From Peptococcaceae bacterium UBA7702 (GTDB lineage: Bacteria; Bacillota; Dehalobacteriia; UBA7702): a DNA stretch of 64,000 nucleotides. The notes beneath the pieces were generated by a model, which saw only the letters and a program-made list of their open reading frames with translations, did not search any database and had not been told where the DNA came from. This document shows positions 32,153-40,206 of this stretch, piece after piece. The DNA is taken from contig DLGE01000001.1 in the NCBI GenBank assembly GCA_002482535.1, positions 1,008,536 through 1,072,535 of the forward strand, given 5' to 3'. A program made the translations under genes and the position numbers. Within the stretch, counting starts at the first letter, position 1, and each line of letters begins with the position of its first letter.

Positions 32153-33124
32153 TTATTTTTCAGCCAAAAGCTCGATATAACGGTTGAAATTCGGGTCCGC
32201 CATGAAACGGTTGAAAAAATCGGAACGATAGCGGCCGTATTCCCAATAAAAATCAAAATCCTTGCCATTGCATATCTGCACCAAAGACCAGAGAGACCAA
32301 TGCATCGTGACCAAAAACTTGTTGATCAGCGTTTTGGCCAAATCCAATTCCGTGGGCTCTGCGCCGACATAGGCATTTAAGAGGATTGCTTCCTCCTTTT
32401 CGGCCAGGGGATTCTCCACGATGATACAGGCAATATCAAAAAAGCCGTCGTTCATACCGCTGTATTCCCAGTCAATGATCCGCATGGTTTCACCGTTATA
32501 CATAAAGTTCTCCGCCAAGGTATCATTATGACAAGGTACGAGATGCGGCGGATTTTTTTCATAGGCGGCTTTGATCAAATCGAGCTTCGAGATTGCTTCG
32601 TCCATACCCACATACTTTTTATCAAAGTTATGTTGCTTCATAATTTCAAGGTATGCCATCATCTTACTGATCGGATCAAAGCGGCCTAAGAATTCAACGC
32701 CACTGTTGTGGCAGGCGCTGATGGATTTTGCTGCTTCCTGCAGGACATCGTTATTATGAATAAAATCTTCGGGATGCATCGTAGCATAAGGTATAAATTC
32801 ACTGATCAAACCACCGGTTTCGGTGTTAAAAAAATAAATCTCCGGCGCAACACCCATATTGCCGATAAGGCTGAGATTGTGCTTTTCCGCGGTGCGGTCA
32901 ATATAAGCGGAAGTACCGCAACCTGCGACACGCACAGCGGCGCGCTGACCGTTATCAAGGGTAATCACGAAGTTCGTATTGGTAAGACCGCCGGGCATAT
33001 AGTCAACCGCGACGATTTTGCCACCGCCGTTGATGGTCATTACCTGCATCAAATTAAAAAATTCAGAAATACTTTCCGGTGGCAATAAACAGCCGAAAAT
33101 GGAATTGTCTTTTCCTTCACTCAT
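32153..33124 (-). CDS. Choline/ethanolamine kinase-like phosphotransferase
   Basis: A 323-residue protein-kinase-fold phosphotransferase. It has an N-terminal nucleotide-binding region (GGLTNTNFVITLDNGQ, AAVRVAG), Brenner's catalytic motif PCHNDTLAENF (HxDxxxxN) near residue 205, and the metal-binding IIDWEYSGMNDGFFDIA. This matches the LicA/choline kinase group; thiamine or aminoglycoside kinases are alternatives. I chose ATG 33124 because AGGAGG lies seven bases ahead. An in-frame GTG at 33247, also with GGAGG nearby, would add 41 basic residues. It may phosphorylate choline for cell-wall or lipid decoration. Confidence 0.8.
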   Translation of the reverse strand: MSEGKDNSIFGCLLPPESISEFFNLMQVMTINGGGKIVAVDYMPGGLTNTNFVITLDNGQRAAVRVAGCGTSAYIDRTAEKHNLSLIGNMGVAPEIYFFNTETGGLISEFIPYATMHPEDFIHNNDVLQEAAKSISACHNSGVEFLGRFDPISKMMAYLEIMKQHNFDKKYVGMDEAISKLDLIKAAYEKNPPHLVPCHNDTLAENFMYNGETMRIIDWEYSGMNDGFFDIACIIVENPLAEKEEAILLNAYVGAEPTELDLAKTLINKFLVTMHWSLWSLVQICNGKDFDFYWEYGRYRSDFFNRFMADPNFNRYIELLAEK

Positions 33125-33490
33125 ATTAAAACCTCCTATGTAACAACAGCGTAATCTTCTGCTTTCGCCAAACGGAAGGGATAACGTACGGCAGGATGCG
33201 CCCATCCTCATTTCCCCTATCGCTTTTTGAAAGAAGCTTCTTTTCACCGACCTCCTTTTTCCTTAAACTCGGTTTTCTTTTCTTTTTTTCCAACATACAC
33301 CTTTTTGTTACACAAAAGTCAACTATTTTTTGAAAAATTTTTTGCTGTTGACAGTTTCTTCAAAAGGATATATAATCGCTTTAATAAGAAAGTTCATATT
33401 GAAGTAGTTACGGCCTGCTTTATGATGGGGGAACAGATGTTGCCCTAAATGTTTGTTTTAACAGTAAATCATAAAAGGAGGTCATTTTTT
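33125..33490. other. Divergent region between the choline-kinase-like and ureohydrolase genes
   Basis: These 366 bases carry the consensus ureohydrolase promoter (33348-33376). On the minus strand, TTGACT at 33323-33318 with a weak -10 could serve the kinase gene. GAAAGAAGCTTCTTTTC near 33228-33244 is an imperfect palindrome in the kinase leader, and AGGATG/CATCCT at about 33194-33209 could form a hairpin. No known riboswitch class is recognised. Confidence 0.4.
33348..33376 (+). promoter_or_regulatory. Consensus promoter of the ureohydrolase gene
   Basis: TTGACA (33348-33353) and TATAAT (33371-33376) are both perfect with a 17-base spacer. The leader is about 105 bases. Confidence 0.8.
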
Positions 33491-34450
33491 ATGATCAAAT
33501 ACCAACCGGTCAGCTCTTTAAAATCGCCGCGCTTTTCCGGCATTAAGACCTTTATGCGTCTGCCCCAGGTGACGACGACCGACGATATTGATTTTGCCAT
33601 TGTCGGCATCCCCTTCGATACCTGCGCTTCTTACCGCGCCGGTACCCGTTTCGGCCCCGCATCCATCCGGGAAATGAGCTGCCTCGCGGCAAAACCATAT
33701 AACCCCGAACTGCAAGTCGGCATCTTTGCCCACTGTTCCGGCGTCGATTACGGCGACCTCGGTTCCGTCCCCGGCTATATCGAGGAATCTTTCGATTTGA
33801 TCAGCGAAGGAATGCTGCCTCTCTTCCAAAAAGGCGTCGTTCCCGTGGCCATGGGCGGCGATCACAGCGTAACCTTGCCGGAGCTGCGGGCCTGCGCGAA
33901 AGTGAACGGCCCTATGGCCCTGATTCATTTCGACGCCCATTACGACACGATTCCCGAATATTTCGGCAAGCCCTATAACCACGGCACGCCCTTCTATCAC
34001 GCGGCCAAGGAGGGCCTTGTGGATACCTCTCATTCGATTCAGGTGGGTATCAGAGAAAACCTTTACGGCGAAGAAGATCTGGATAATTCCAAAAGCCTTG
34101 GCTACGACGTTTTAAAAGCCGTTGATTTTCATCACATGACCTGCGAAGAGATTGTCGCCCGCATCAAAGAACGCGTTGGCGATAAAAAAGCGTTTCTCAC
34201 CTTCGATATTGATTTTCTCGATCCCTCCTGCGCCCCGGGAACCGGCACGCCGGTCATCGGCGGCGTCAACACTGTCCGCGCTTTGGAAGTCATTCGCGGT
34301 CTTGCCGATTTGAACATCATCGGCTACGACCTGGTGGAAGTCGCCCCCCAGTACGATCCAAGCAACATTACCCCCATCACGGCAGCGGGACTGATCTGCG
34401 AGTTTTTAGGCCACATTGCCTACAAGAAAAAACACAACATCGTCTATTAA
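33491..34450 (+). CDS. speB: Agmatinase-like ureohydrolase
   Basis: A 319-residue manganese enzyme of the arginase/agmatinase family. The metal ligands are in MGGDHSVTLPE, HFDAHYDTIP and FDIDFLDPSCAPGTGTP, and VEVAPQYDPSNITPITAA is the family's C-terminal block. Agmatinase splits agmatine into putrescine and urea; guanidinobutyrase or guanidinopropionase activity cannot be excluded. I chose ATG 33491 because AAAGGAGG lies about eight bases ahead; an in-frame upstream ATG at 33449 has none. Putrescine could feed the carboxynorspermidine dehydrogenase at 11200. Arginine decarboxylase is not in the window. Confidence 0.85.
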   Translation: MIKYQPVSSLKSPRFSGIKTFMRLPQVTTTDDIDFAIVGIPFDTCASYRAGTRFGPASIREMSCLAAKPYNPELQVGIFAHCSGVDYGDLGSVPGYIEESFDLISEGMLPLFQKGVVPVAMGGDHSVTLPELRACAKVNGPMALIHFDAHYDTIPEYFGKPYNHGTPFYHAAKEGLVDTSHSIQVGIRENLYGEEDLDNSKSLGYDVLKAVDFHHMTCEEIVARIKERVGDKKAFLTFDIDFLDPSCAPGTGTPVIGGVNTVRALEVIRGLADLNIIGYDLVEVAPQYDPSNITPITAAGLICEFLGHIAYKKKHNIVY

Positions 34451-34468
34451 AATAGAGTCCATGAAAAA

Positions 34469-34510
34469 TAAAACGAGGACTTCCCCTTTGGGCAGTCCTC
34501 GTTTTATATA
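34469..34510. terminator. Bidirectional terminator between ureohydrolase and MerR genes
   Basis: AAAACGAGGACT pairs perfectly with AGTCCTCGTTTT around a loop of about 12 bases, with A/T tails on both sides. Confidence 0.85.
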
Positions 34511-34528
34511 TCTGTTATATCCGTGATC

Positions 34529-35353
34529 CTATTTTACAGGCACTTGAAGCTCAATGATGGTCTCCTCGGCCTTGCTCGTCAAGGTCACATCAAGTTTATA
34601 GATCTGCAAAATCCTACCGTTCACCGTTAATTTATGCTGTTTCATAAAGTCTTTCACGATCTCAAAGGATTCGTTATACCGCTCTAAATTACCGTTGTGA
34701 TAATAGAGACAGATATAATCCCCGGCGGGAAGCGTTTTGTGATAGGGCGACTCCAACGCGTCTTCGGTGAGAAAGAGCAACGGCACCCCGGGAATGTAAT
34801 CCTCCGAGGGTTTTAATAATTCTTCCCCGCCGTAAACCCCCACTCGGTCACTGGCTAAAATCGGCGCCGTTTCATTGAGATGCCACTCCAACTGGGTTAA
34901 AATCAAAGCGTGTTCCTTGGGGCCGCCGGCTTTTTCGCCGAAAGTCAGAATATGGCGTTCCGGCAGCTTTTTTTCATAAACGACATTGACGTCGGGAATA
35001 TCTTTAAGACTCTTCAAAAAATCAAGTTTTTTCTGCAAAACGCGATAAGTCGCCATCTGCTCTTCTATCTCAAACATCAGATTGTCAGCGTATTTTGTTA
35101 AAATCTCCGTGGATTTTACCAAGTTGCGGTCGCTGAAATACTCGACAATCATGTCAAGAGACATACCAAGCTGCCGCAGCTCCTTAATGGTGCCAATTTT
35201 CTCATATTGACGGATGGAATAGTAGCGGTATTTGGTCTGCGGATCCACATAAACCGGTTTGATTAAGCCGATGCGATCGTAATGGCGCAGCGTTTCCGGG
35301 GTCAGCTTGCGCAATTTCGCCAGCTGGGAGATGGACAACAGCTTTTCATCCAA
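34529..35353 (-). CDS. MerR family transcriptional regulator with effector-binding domain
   Basis: A 274-residue regulator. The MerR winged HTH is at residues 1-75 (SISQLAKLRKLTPETLRHYDRIGLIKP, YRYYSIRQYEKIGTIKELRQLGMSLDMI), then a dimerisation coiled coil to about residue 115. The C-terminus (LPERHILTFGEKAGG, PVPVK end) resembles the GyrI-like/BmrR effector domain that binds hydrophobic drugs. The start is TTG 35353; a nearby ATG is out of frame. MerR members of this type often control efflux pumps; the MATE exporter at 30743 is near but in a separate unit. Confidence 0.85.
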   Translation of the reverse strand: MDEKLLSISQLAKLRKLTPETLRHYDRIGLIKPVYVDPQTKYRYYSIRQYEKIGTIKELRQLGMSLDMIVEYFSDRNLVKSTEILTKYADNLMFEIEEQMATYRVLQKKLDFLKSLKDIPDVNVVYEKKLPERHILTFGEKAGGPKEHALILTQLEWHLNETAPILASDRVGVYGGEELLKPSEDYIPGVPLLFLTEDALESPYHKTLPAGDYICLYYHNGNLERYNESFEIVKDFMKQHKLTVNGRILQIYKLDVTLTSKAEETIIELQVPVK

Positions 35354-35642
35354 AGGAAGCCCCCCTTTCCTCTTTTTACATCATAGCACCCTATTTTGAG
35401 GAAAGCAAGGAAACAAAAAAGGACCGTGATCAATATGATCACGATCAGACTGTAGACAAAATACGCGTAAGCGGATTTTGGGCTACAGGATGATAGGCTG
35501 TCGAGAAAGGCTTAGACACGGCGAACGCTTTGGCCCGCGGCTGCGCCGTGTACAAAAAGGTACTCAAGCTGTCGTGGGTCAAAGAGTTCGCCGTGTATCA
35601 GACTTTGTCGGCTGCCTAACCGTGATTAACATGATCACGGTT
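35354..35642. other. Intergenic element region between prmC and the merR gene
   Basis: This gap holds the structured element at 35423-35639 and nothing else that I recognise. Confidence 0.4.
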
Positions 35643-35645
35643 TTA
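35423..35645. repeat. Structured intergenic element with flanking palindromes
   Basis: Two near-identical imperfect palindromes (35423-35443 and 35619-35639; ACCGTGAT...ATGATCACG, 19 of 21 identical) flank a core of about 175 bases. Copy 2 with TTTTAGTTTTT is a plus-strand terminator; copy 1 followed by a T run is a minus-strand terminator. Inside, ACACGGCGAAC (35516-35526) and GTTCGCCGTGT (35586-35596) pair perfectly, and the stem continues inward (CTTTG/CAAAG) for about 21 bases in all. CAGACT near each end and GACAAA/TTTGTC add outer pairing. It may be a structured ncRNA, a MITE-like repeat or a decayed gene. Confidence 0.6.
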
Positions 35646-36458
35646 GTTTTTATGATAGAGGAAGATGCGGTCTTTGCCATTGAGATCCTGCACGATACTG
35701 CCGCCTCTCAGCTGATATTTTTCCGCCAGATTCAGGACGCTTACACCCTGCCCTTCCCCGATTTCCATCAAAAAAAGCCCCTTTTCATTGAGGCGGGCCG
35801 CCACTTCTTTCAAGATACCCTCGATGACAAAAAGACCCTCCAAACCGCCGTCTAGAGCGATGGCCGGTTCGTAGTTCAGCTCTGGGGGAATTTCGGCCAT
35901 TTCTTTTTCCGTGAGATAAGGGGGATTTGCCGTAATCAAATCAAAGGTTTCCTCTTTGGCAAGGCAGGAAAAAAGATCACTGCACATGAATCTTACGTCG
36001 GTACCGTTGAGCAGGTTATTCTTTTCCGCCACCGCCAAAGCGTCTGTAGAAATATCAAGACCAAGGAAACTGCCGTTTAAGTTTTTCGCCAGGGAGATGG
36101 CAATACAGCCGGACCCGGTGCAGAGATCAAGGGCCTTGAGCGCCCTGCCCTCGCCCCATTTTACGGCGATTTCCACCAGCAATTCTGTTTCAAAGCGGGG
36201 AATCAGTACCGCTGCATCGACGGCAAAAGCAGCGCCGTAAAACCATTGGCACCCGAGGACGTATTGAAAGGGCTCCCACGCCTCTAAGCGTTTTACAGCC
36301 TCTTCATAACGGTCAAGGTTTTCCGCTTGCTCTTCTAAATCAAGGTCGATGAGGGCTCGCCCCGCAAAGGATTGGATCAGCCAGGCGGCTTCCCGCTCCC
36401 CGTTATCTCTGTCCGCCAGCGCTGTTTTCAGCCAGACAAACAGTTCCCGGTAGGTCAT
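35643..36458 (-). CDS. prmC: Peptide chain release factor N5-glutamine methyltransferase
   Basis: A 271-residue SAM-dependent enzyme that methylates the GGQ glutamine of release factors. It has an N-terminal helical substrate-binding domain, then motif I LDLCTGSGCIAISLA and the catalytic NPPY (ITANPPYLTEKEM). The conserved IPRFETELLVE is the usual PRPETE loop, here with F. It starts one base after prfA, whose product is its substrate, the standard Firmicutes arrangement. The copy 1 palindrome at 35423 is probably its terminator. Confidence 0.93.
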   Translation of the reverse strand: MTYRELFVWLKTALADRDNGEREAAWLIQSFAGRALIDLDLEEQAENLDRYEEAVKRLEAWEPFQYVLGCQWFYGAAFAVDAAVLIPRFETELLVEIAVKWGEGRALKALDLCTGSGCIAISLAKNLNGSFLGLDISTDALAVAEKNNLLNGTDVRFMCSDLFSCLAKEETFDLITANPPYLTEKEMAEIPPELNYEPAIALDGGLEGLFVIEGILKEVAARLNEKGLFLMEIGEGQGVSVLNLAEKYQLRGGSIVQDLNGKDRIFLYHKN

Positions 36459-36459
36459 T

Positions 36460-37533
36460 TTATTCCGTCACATCCTCTTTGAGTAAACGCATTTGTTCGT
36501 CTCTGATGAGGGATTCGATGATTTCATCGATATTCCCCTCTAAGATGTTGTCGAGACGGTGCAGAGTGAGACCGATGCGGTGATCGGTAACGCGGCCCTG
36601 GGGAAAATTAAAGGTACGGATGCGCTCAGAGCGGTCGCCGCTCCCCACCATGCTCTTACGCTTGGAGGAGATGTCTCCCTGCTGTTCTTCCTGGATCACC
36701 TCATAAATACGGGCGCGCAGGATCTTCATGGCCTTTTCCTTGTTGCGCAGTTGGCTCTTTTCGTCCTGACAGGAAACGGCGATACCGGTAGGCAGATGGG
36801 TTAAACGCACCGCGCTTTGGGTGGTGTTGACGCATTGGCCGCCGGGGCCGCTGGCACAGAAAACGTCGGTTTTGATATCGTTGGGACCGATATCCACTTC
36901 CACTTCTTCGGCTTCGGGCATCACGGCGACGGTGGCCGCCGAGGTGTGAACACGGCCTTGGGTTTCCGTATCGGGAACCCGCTGCACCCGGTGGACGCCG
37001 CTCTCATATTTCAAACGACTGTAGACGTTTTTGCCTTCGATGAGGCAGATGATTTCCTTGATGCCGCCGATATCGGTGATGTTGCTGTTCAGCACATCCA
37101 TCTTCCAGCCCTGTTTTTCCGCGTAACGGGAGTACATTTTATAGAGATCATTGGCAAAAAGCGCAGCTTCTTCCCCGCCTGTGCCGGCGCGAATCTCCAT
37201 GATGACGTTTTTCGCAGCATTGGGGTCTTTGGGCAGGAGCAGAACTTTCAGCTTTTCCTCCCATACCGCCATTTCCTTTTTTGACGCTGCCGCTTCTTCT
37301 TCGGCAAAGGCTTTCATTTCCGCGTCGGTTTCTTCGGCGATCAGCTCCAGATCACCTTCATATTCCGCCTTCACCTTTTTATAGGCGCGGTAGCCTTCAA
37401 CGATGTCCTCCAGCTCGGCGTGGGCCATGACGTGTTTTTTCCACACCTTCTGGTCAGAAATGACCGCGGGATCGCCGATCAGCAGCGACAATTCGTCATA
37501 TCTCTTTTCTAATTGATCCAGTTTTTCAAACAC
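36460..37533 (-). CDS. prfA: Peptide chain release factor 1
   Basis: A 357-residue class I release factor for UAG and UAA. The catalytic GGQ is in [22 protein letters not shown] (near residue 230); [19 protein letters not shown] and [11 protein letters not shown] are typical RF1 blocks. Length matches the family. It lies 103 bases after rpmE, separated from it by a terminator, and is followed one base later by prmC. The Gly-rich and acidic helical N-terminal domain is complete. Confidence 0.95.
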   Translation of the reverse strand: MFEKLDQLEKRYDELSLLIGDPAVISDQKVWKKHVMAHAELEDIVEGYRAYKKVKAEYEGDLELIAEETDAEMKAFAEEEAAASKKEMAVWEEKLKVLLLPKDPNAAKNVIMEIRAGTGGEEAALFANDLYKMYSRYAEKQGWKMDVLNSNITDIGGIKEIICLIEGKNVYSRLKYESGVHRVQRVPDTETQGRVHTSAATVAVMPEAEEVEVDIGPNDIKTDVFCASGPGGQCVNTTQSAVRLTHLPTGIAVSCQDEKSQLRNKEKAMKILRARIYEVIQEEQQGDISSKRKSMVGSGDRSERIRTFNFPQGRVTDHRIGLTLHRLDNILEGNIDEIIESLIRDEQMRLLKEDVTE

Positions 37534-37580
37534 CGGCTTCGATCTCCTTTTGCGGCTTTGCTGTTGTAAATGGGCGATAG

Positions 37581-37606
37581 CAAAAAACAGAGCCGGAGGC
37601 TCTGTT
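37581..37606 (-). terminator. Terminator of rpmE
   Basis: AACAGAGCC (37586-37594) and GGCTCTGTT (37598-37606) pair perfectly around three bases, and the A run at 37582-37587 gives a T run on the minus strand. It separates rpmE from prfA. Confidence 0.75.
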
Positions 37607-37636
37607 TCAGACTATAGACAAAAAATCTGCTGTCTA

Positions 37637-37840
37637 TTATTGAAGGCCGTATTTTTTCTTGAACTTGTCCACACGGCCGCCTTCTTCAACCAAGAAACGT
37701 CTGCTACCGGTATAGAAGGGATGGCACTGGGAACAAACTTCCACTCTAATATTCTTTTTTGTGGATTTCGTGGTGAACTTATTACCACAAGCGCAAGTGA
37801 TTTCGACTTCTTCATATTTGGGATGAATATCCTTTTTCAT
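37637..37840 (-). CDS. rpmE: 50S ribosomal protein L31, zinc-binding type
   Basis: A 67-residue ribosomal protein of the large subunit. It is the zinc-ribbon (C+) form: ITCACGNKF supplies C-x-C and [12 protein letters not shown] the C-x2-C pair. [13 protein letters not shown] and [12 protein letters not shown] are the expected ends. GAGGTGACA precedes the ATG, and the strong promoter at 37889-37917 drives it alone. Presence of the zinc form suggests a zinc-replete lifestyle or a zinc-independent paralogue elsewhere. Confidence 0.95.
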   Translation of the reverse strand: MKKDIHPKYEEVEITCACGNKFTTKSTKKNIRVEVCSQCHPFYTGSRRFLVEEGGRVDKFKKKYGLQ

Positions 37841-37888
37841 ACCTTGTCACCTCTCTTCCGGCATGATTCTATTTTTCAAGCGAAGTTA

Positions 37889-37917
37889 ATTATATCATAG
37901 GCAAGGGGCAATTGCAA
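37889..37917 (-). promoter_or_regulatory. Strong promoter of rpmE
   Basis: On the minus strand TTGCAA (37917-37912) and TATAAT (37894-37889) are 17 bases apart and the -10 carries the TGa extension. Confidence 0.75.
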
Positions 37918-37941
37918 GATCTTTTTCATGGTATTTTCCCT

Positions 37942-39183
37942 TTACCGCCGGGGTCGGCTGTAGTTGCCCACGTCAGCGCCGCAAGCGTGAATCGCCGCGA
38001 TCAGCGCTTCCATGCCCTGACTTTTGCTTGGGATAAAACCGCAGGCCCGATAAAAATAGTCCGCGTCAATATTGAGGTTACGGATCTGCACTTTCTGTAA
38101 ACCGGTACGGAAAATGAAACCGCAAAGCGCTTCGATTTCCTCGTCCCGATCGGAAAAACCGGGAAAAGCCAAAAGATTCAAAGAAACGTAAACACCCTGA
38201 TCCACGGCGTAAGCCACTCCGCCCTCCACATCCTCTAAAGCATAGTTTTTCGGCCGGTAATAAGCCTTGTAGTGGTCGGGAACAGCGGAAAAAAGGCTGA
38301 CCCGAAGGGTATCGATGCCGCCGTCAACAATCTTTTGCAGACATTCGGTATGACCGGCGTTGGTGTTCATGTTGATCGTGCCCTGGTCCGTATTGTCCCG
38401 GATCACCTTCATGGCTTTGACGATTTTTTCCGCCGCCAAAGAGGGTTCCCCTTCGCAGCCCTGGCCGAAACTGATGATATTCTCTTTTTTCTCGCCATTC
38501 AGATGAAAGGCGCCGACTTCGGCGATTTCTTTCACCGTGGGGGAGAAACTGATTCTCCCCTGGGCCGAAGGACAGCACTCCGCTGCCTGCTCCGAAATAC
38601 AGCCGATGCACCGGGCGTTGCAGGTTTTCGAAACCGGCAAGCCCCCTTCCCAGCGGCGGTAAAAGATGTTCTGCGCCGTAAAACAACCGTAGGTCAGAGA
38701 ACAGTGGGTCAGCTGGGCAATGATTCTGTTTTCCGGCAGGAGCTTTTTCACTTTGGCAATCCGCTCTGGTAGATCCGCGGTGTTGTAATGATCCGGGTGC
38801 CAAATTTTGTGCTCGTCGGTCTGCTTTGCCGCCACATAGACCTTACCGTCTTCCATGGCCGCGGCAGTGTAGCCCAAAAGCGGTAGCACTTCGGGACCGC
38901 CTGTGGTTTTCGTGGCCGGCAGGAGCATCCGGCTAAAGCCCTGGGGTAAGAGGACGGCAACGGCAGTCCCCTTTCCCGCAACGATATTGCCGTCTTTCGT
39001 TCGCATCAGCGGCGCTCTTCCCGGCATGGCCGTGAAGGTCGCCCCTTTGGGCAGGGGAATATAGCCGGCGGCGGGCAGCAGCTCACTGCCGCGGGCGGCC
39101 AATGCTTCATACCCCTTCGCCGCCAGAAGATCGCCTTTTTCATTGGTGTATAACGGCTGCATCATCGTTTTCACGGTTCTCAC
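37942..39183 (-). CDS. Radical SAM protein of unknown substrate
   Basis: A 413-residue radical SAM protein. The [4Fe-4S] motif is CNARCIGCIS (C-x3-C-x2-C) near residue 190, preceded by an unusual N-terminal domain of about 180 residues without recognised motifs and with several Gly/Pro-rich strands. FGQGCEGEPSL supplies the SAM-binding GE region. Substrate unknown. It begins at GTG 39183 overlapping the glpX stop, so it is translationally coupled to glpX. In the usual Firmicutes order rho stands here between glpX and rpmE; it is not present in this window. Confidence 0.8.
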   Translation of the reverse strand: MRTVKTMMQPLYTNEKGDLLAAKGYEALAARGSELLPAAGYIPLPKGATFTAMPGRAPLMRTKDGNIVAGKGTAVAVLLPQGFSRMLLPATKTTGGPEVLPLLGYTAAAMEDGKVYVAAKQTDEHKIWHPDHYNTADLPERIAKVKKLLPENRIIAQLTHCSLTYGCFTAQNIFYRRWEGGLPVSKTCNARCIGCISEQAAECCPSAQGRISFSPTVKEIAEVGAFHLNGEKKENIISFGQGCEGEPSLAAEKIVKAMKVIRDNTDQGTINMNTNAGHTECLQKIVDGGIDTLRVSLFSAVPDHYKAYYRPKNYALEDVEGGVAYAVDQGVYVSLNLLAFPGFSDRDEEIEALCGFIFRTGLQKVQIRNLNIDADYFYRACGFIPSKSQGMEALIAAIHACGADVGNYSRPRR

Positions 39184-40169
39184 GGTTTATCCATATCGAT
39201 TTTTTTAATCAAAGGTTTCTTATCATAATCGTGGATGGTCGTGATGTAGCGAATCGTCCCCGTGAAAGAGCGTAGGATAATCGAGTGGGTGGTCGCTTTG
39301 TTATCCTCGTAGCTGATGCCCTCGAGCAAAGGGCCGCTGGTAATGCCGGTGGCGGTGAAGAAAACATCGTCGCCCCGGGCCAAATCTTCCATGGTGAGCA
39401 CCTTGTTTTCATCATGGATCCCCATTTTTGCCATACGTTCCCGGTCTTCGTCGTCTTCCGGCCAAAGTTTCCCCTGCATATCACCGCCAAGACATTTCAG
39501 TGCCGCCGCGGCGATGACGCCTTCCGGGGCGCCGCCGATGCCGATGAGCATATCGATGCCGGTATGGGGCAGGCCGCAGGCTACGGCGGGGGCCACATCA
39601 CCGTCGGTGATCAGCTGTACCCGGCAGCCACAGCCCCGCAGTTCCTGAATGATCTTTTGATGACGTTCCCTGTCCAGTACCACAACGTTGATATCCCCCA
39701 AAGCTTTGCCACTGGCTTTGGCATAGGCGGTGACGTTTTCCGTCACCGAGGCGTTGATATCGATCAACCCCTTGCCGGCGGGGCCGACACAGATTTTATC
39801 CATATACATATCCGGCGCTTCGAGGAGGTTCCCCTTTTCCGCCGCGGCAAATACCGCGATGGCGCTGGGAGCGTTTTTCGCACAGAGGTTGGTACCTTCC
39901 AGGGGATCAACGGCAATATCCACGGCGGGATCTCTTTCGCAGCCGCAACCTACCTCTTCGCCGATATAGAGCATGGGCGCTTCGTCCATCTCCCCTTCGC
40001 CAATCACCACAGTGCCGCGAATGGGTACCGTATCAAAAGCCGTGCGCATACCCCGCACCGCGGCGCCGTCGGCTTCGTTTTTGCAACCCTTGCCGATCCA
40101 GCGGCCGGAGCCCAAAGCGGCGGCTTCCGTCACGCGTACCAAATCAAGAGTGAGTTCTTTACAAATCAT
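39180..40169 (-). CDS. glpX: Class II fructose-1,6-bisphosphatase
   Basis: A 329-residue gluconeogenic phosphatase converting fructose 1,6-bisphosphate to fructose 6-phosphate. GEGEMDEAPMLYIGEEVG and VDPLEGTNLCAKN are the metal-binding motifs of the GlpX class, followed by the lithium-sensitive phosphatase fold with GIGGAPEGVIAAAAL. Length is typical. GAGGGGATA precedes the ATG. It follows the transaldolase-like gene by 37 bases and overlaps the radical SAM gene, within the pyrG-fba-tal-glpX block. Confidence 0.95.
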   Translation of the reverse strand: MICKELTLDLVRVTEAAALGSGRWIGKGCKNEADGAAVRGMRTAFDTVPIRGTVVIGEGEMDEAPMLYIGEEVGCGCERDPAVDIAVDPLEGTNLCAKNAPSAIAVFAAAEKGNLLEAPDMYMDKICVGPAGKGLIDINASVTENVTAYAKASGKALGDINVVVLDRERHQKIIQELRGCGCRVQLITDGDVAPAVACGLPHTGIDMLIGIGGAPEGVIAAAALKCLGGDMQGKLWPEDDEDRERMAKMGIHDENKVLTMEDLARGDDVFFTATGITSGPLLEGISYEDNKATTHSIILRSFTGTIRYITTIHDYDKKPLIKKIDMDKP

Positions 40170-40206
40170 TGATATCCCCTCTTTTCATAAATTAAAACCA
40201 AGTTTT

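Noticed and set aside
33227..33448. A 73-codon frame in the region before the ureohydrolase
   Set aside because: It is Phe-rich, crosses the consensus promoter at 33348-33376 and has no ribosome site.
39285..40172. A 295-codon open frame on the plus strand
   Set aside because: It lies opposite glpX, which has all family motifs; the other frame is rich in His and Gly as expected for a shadow.
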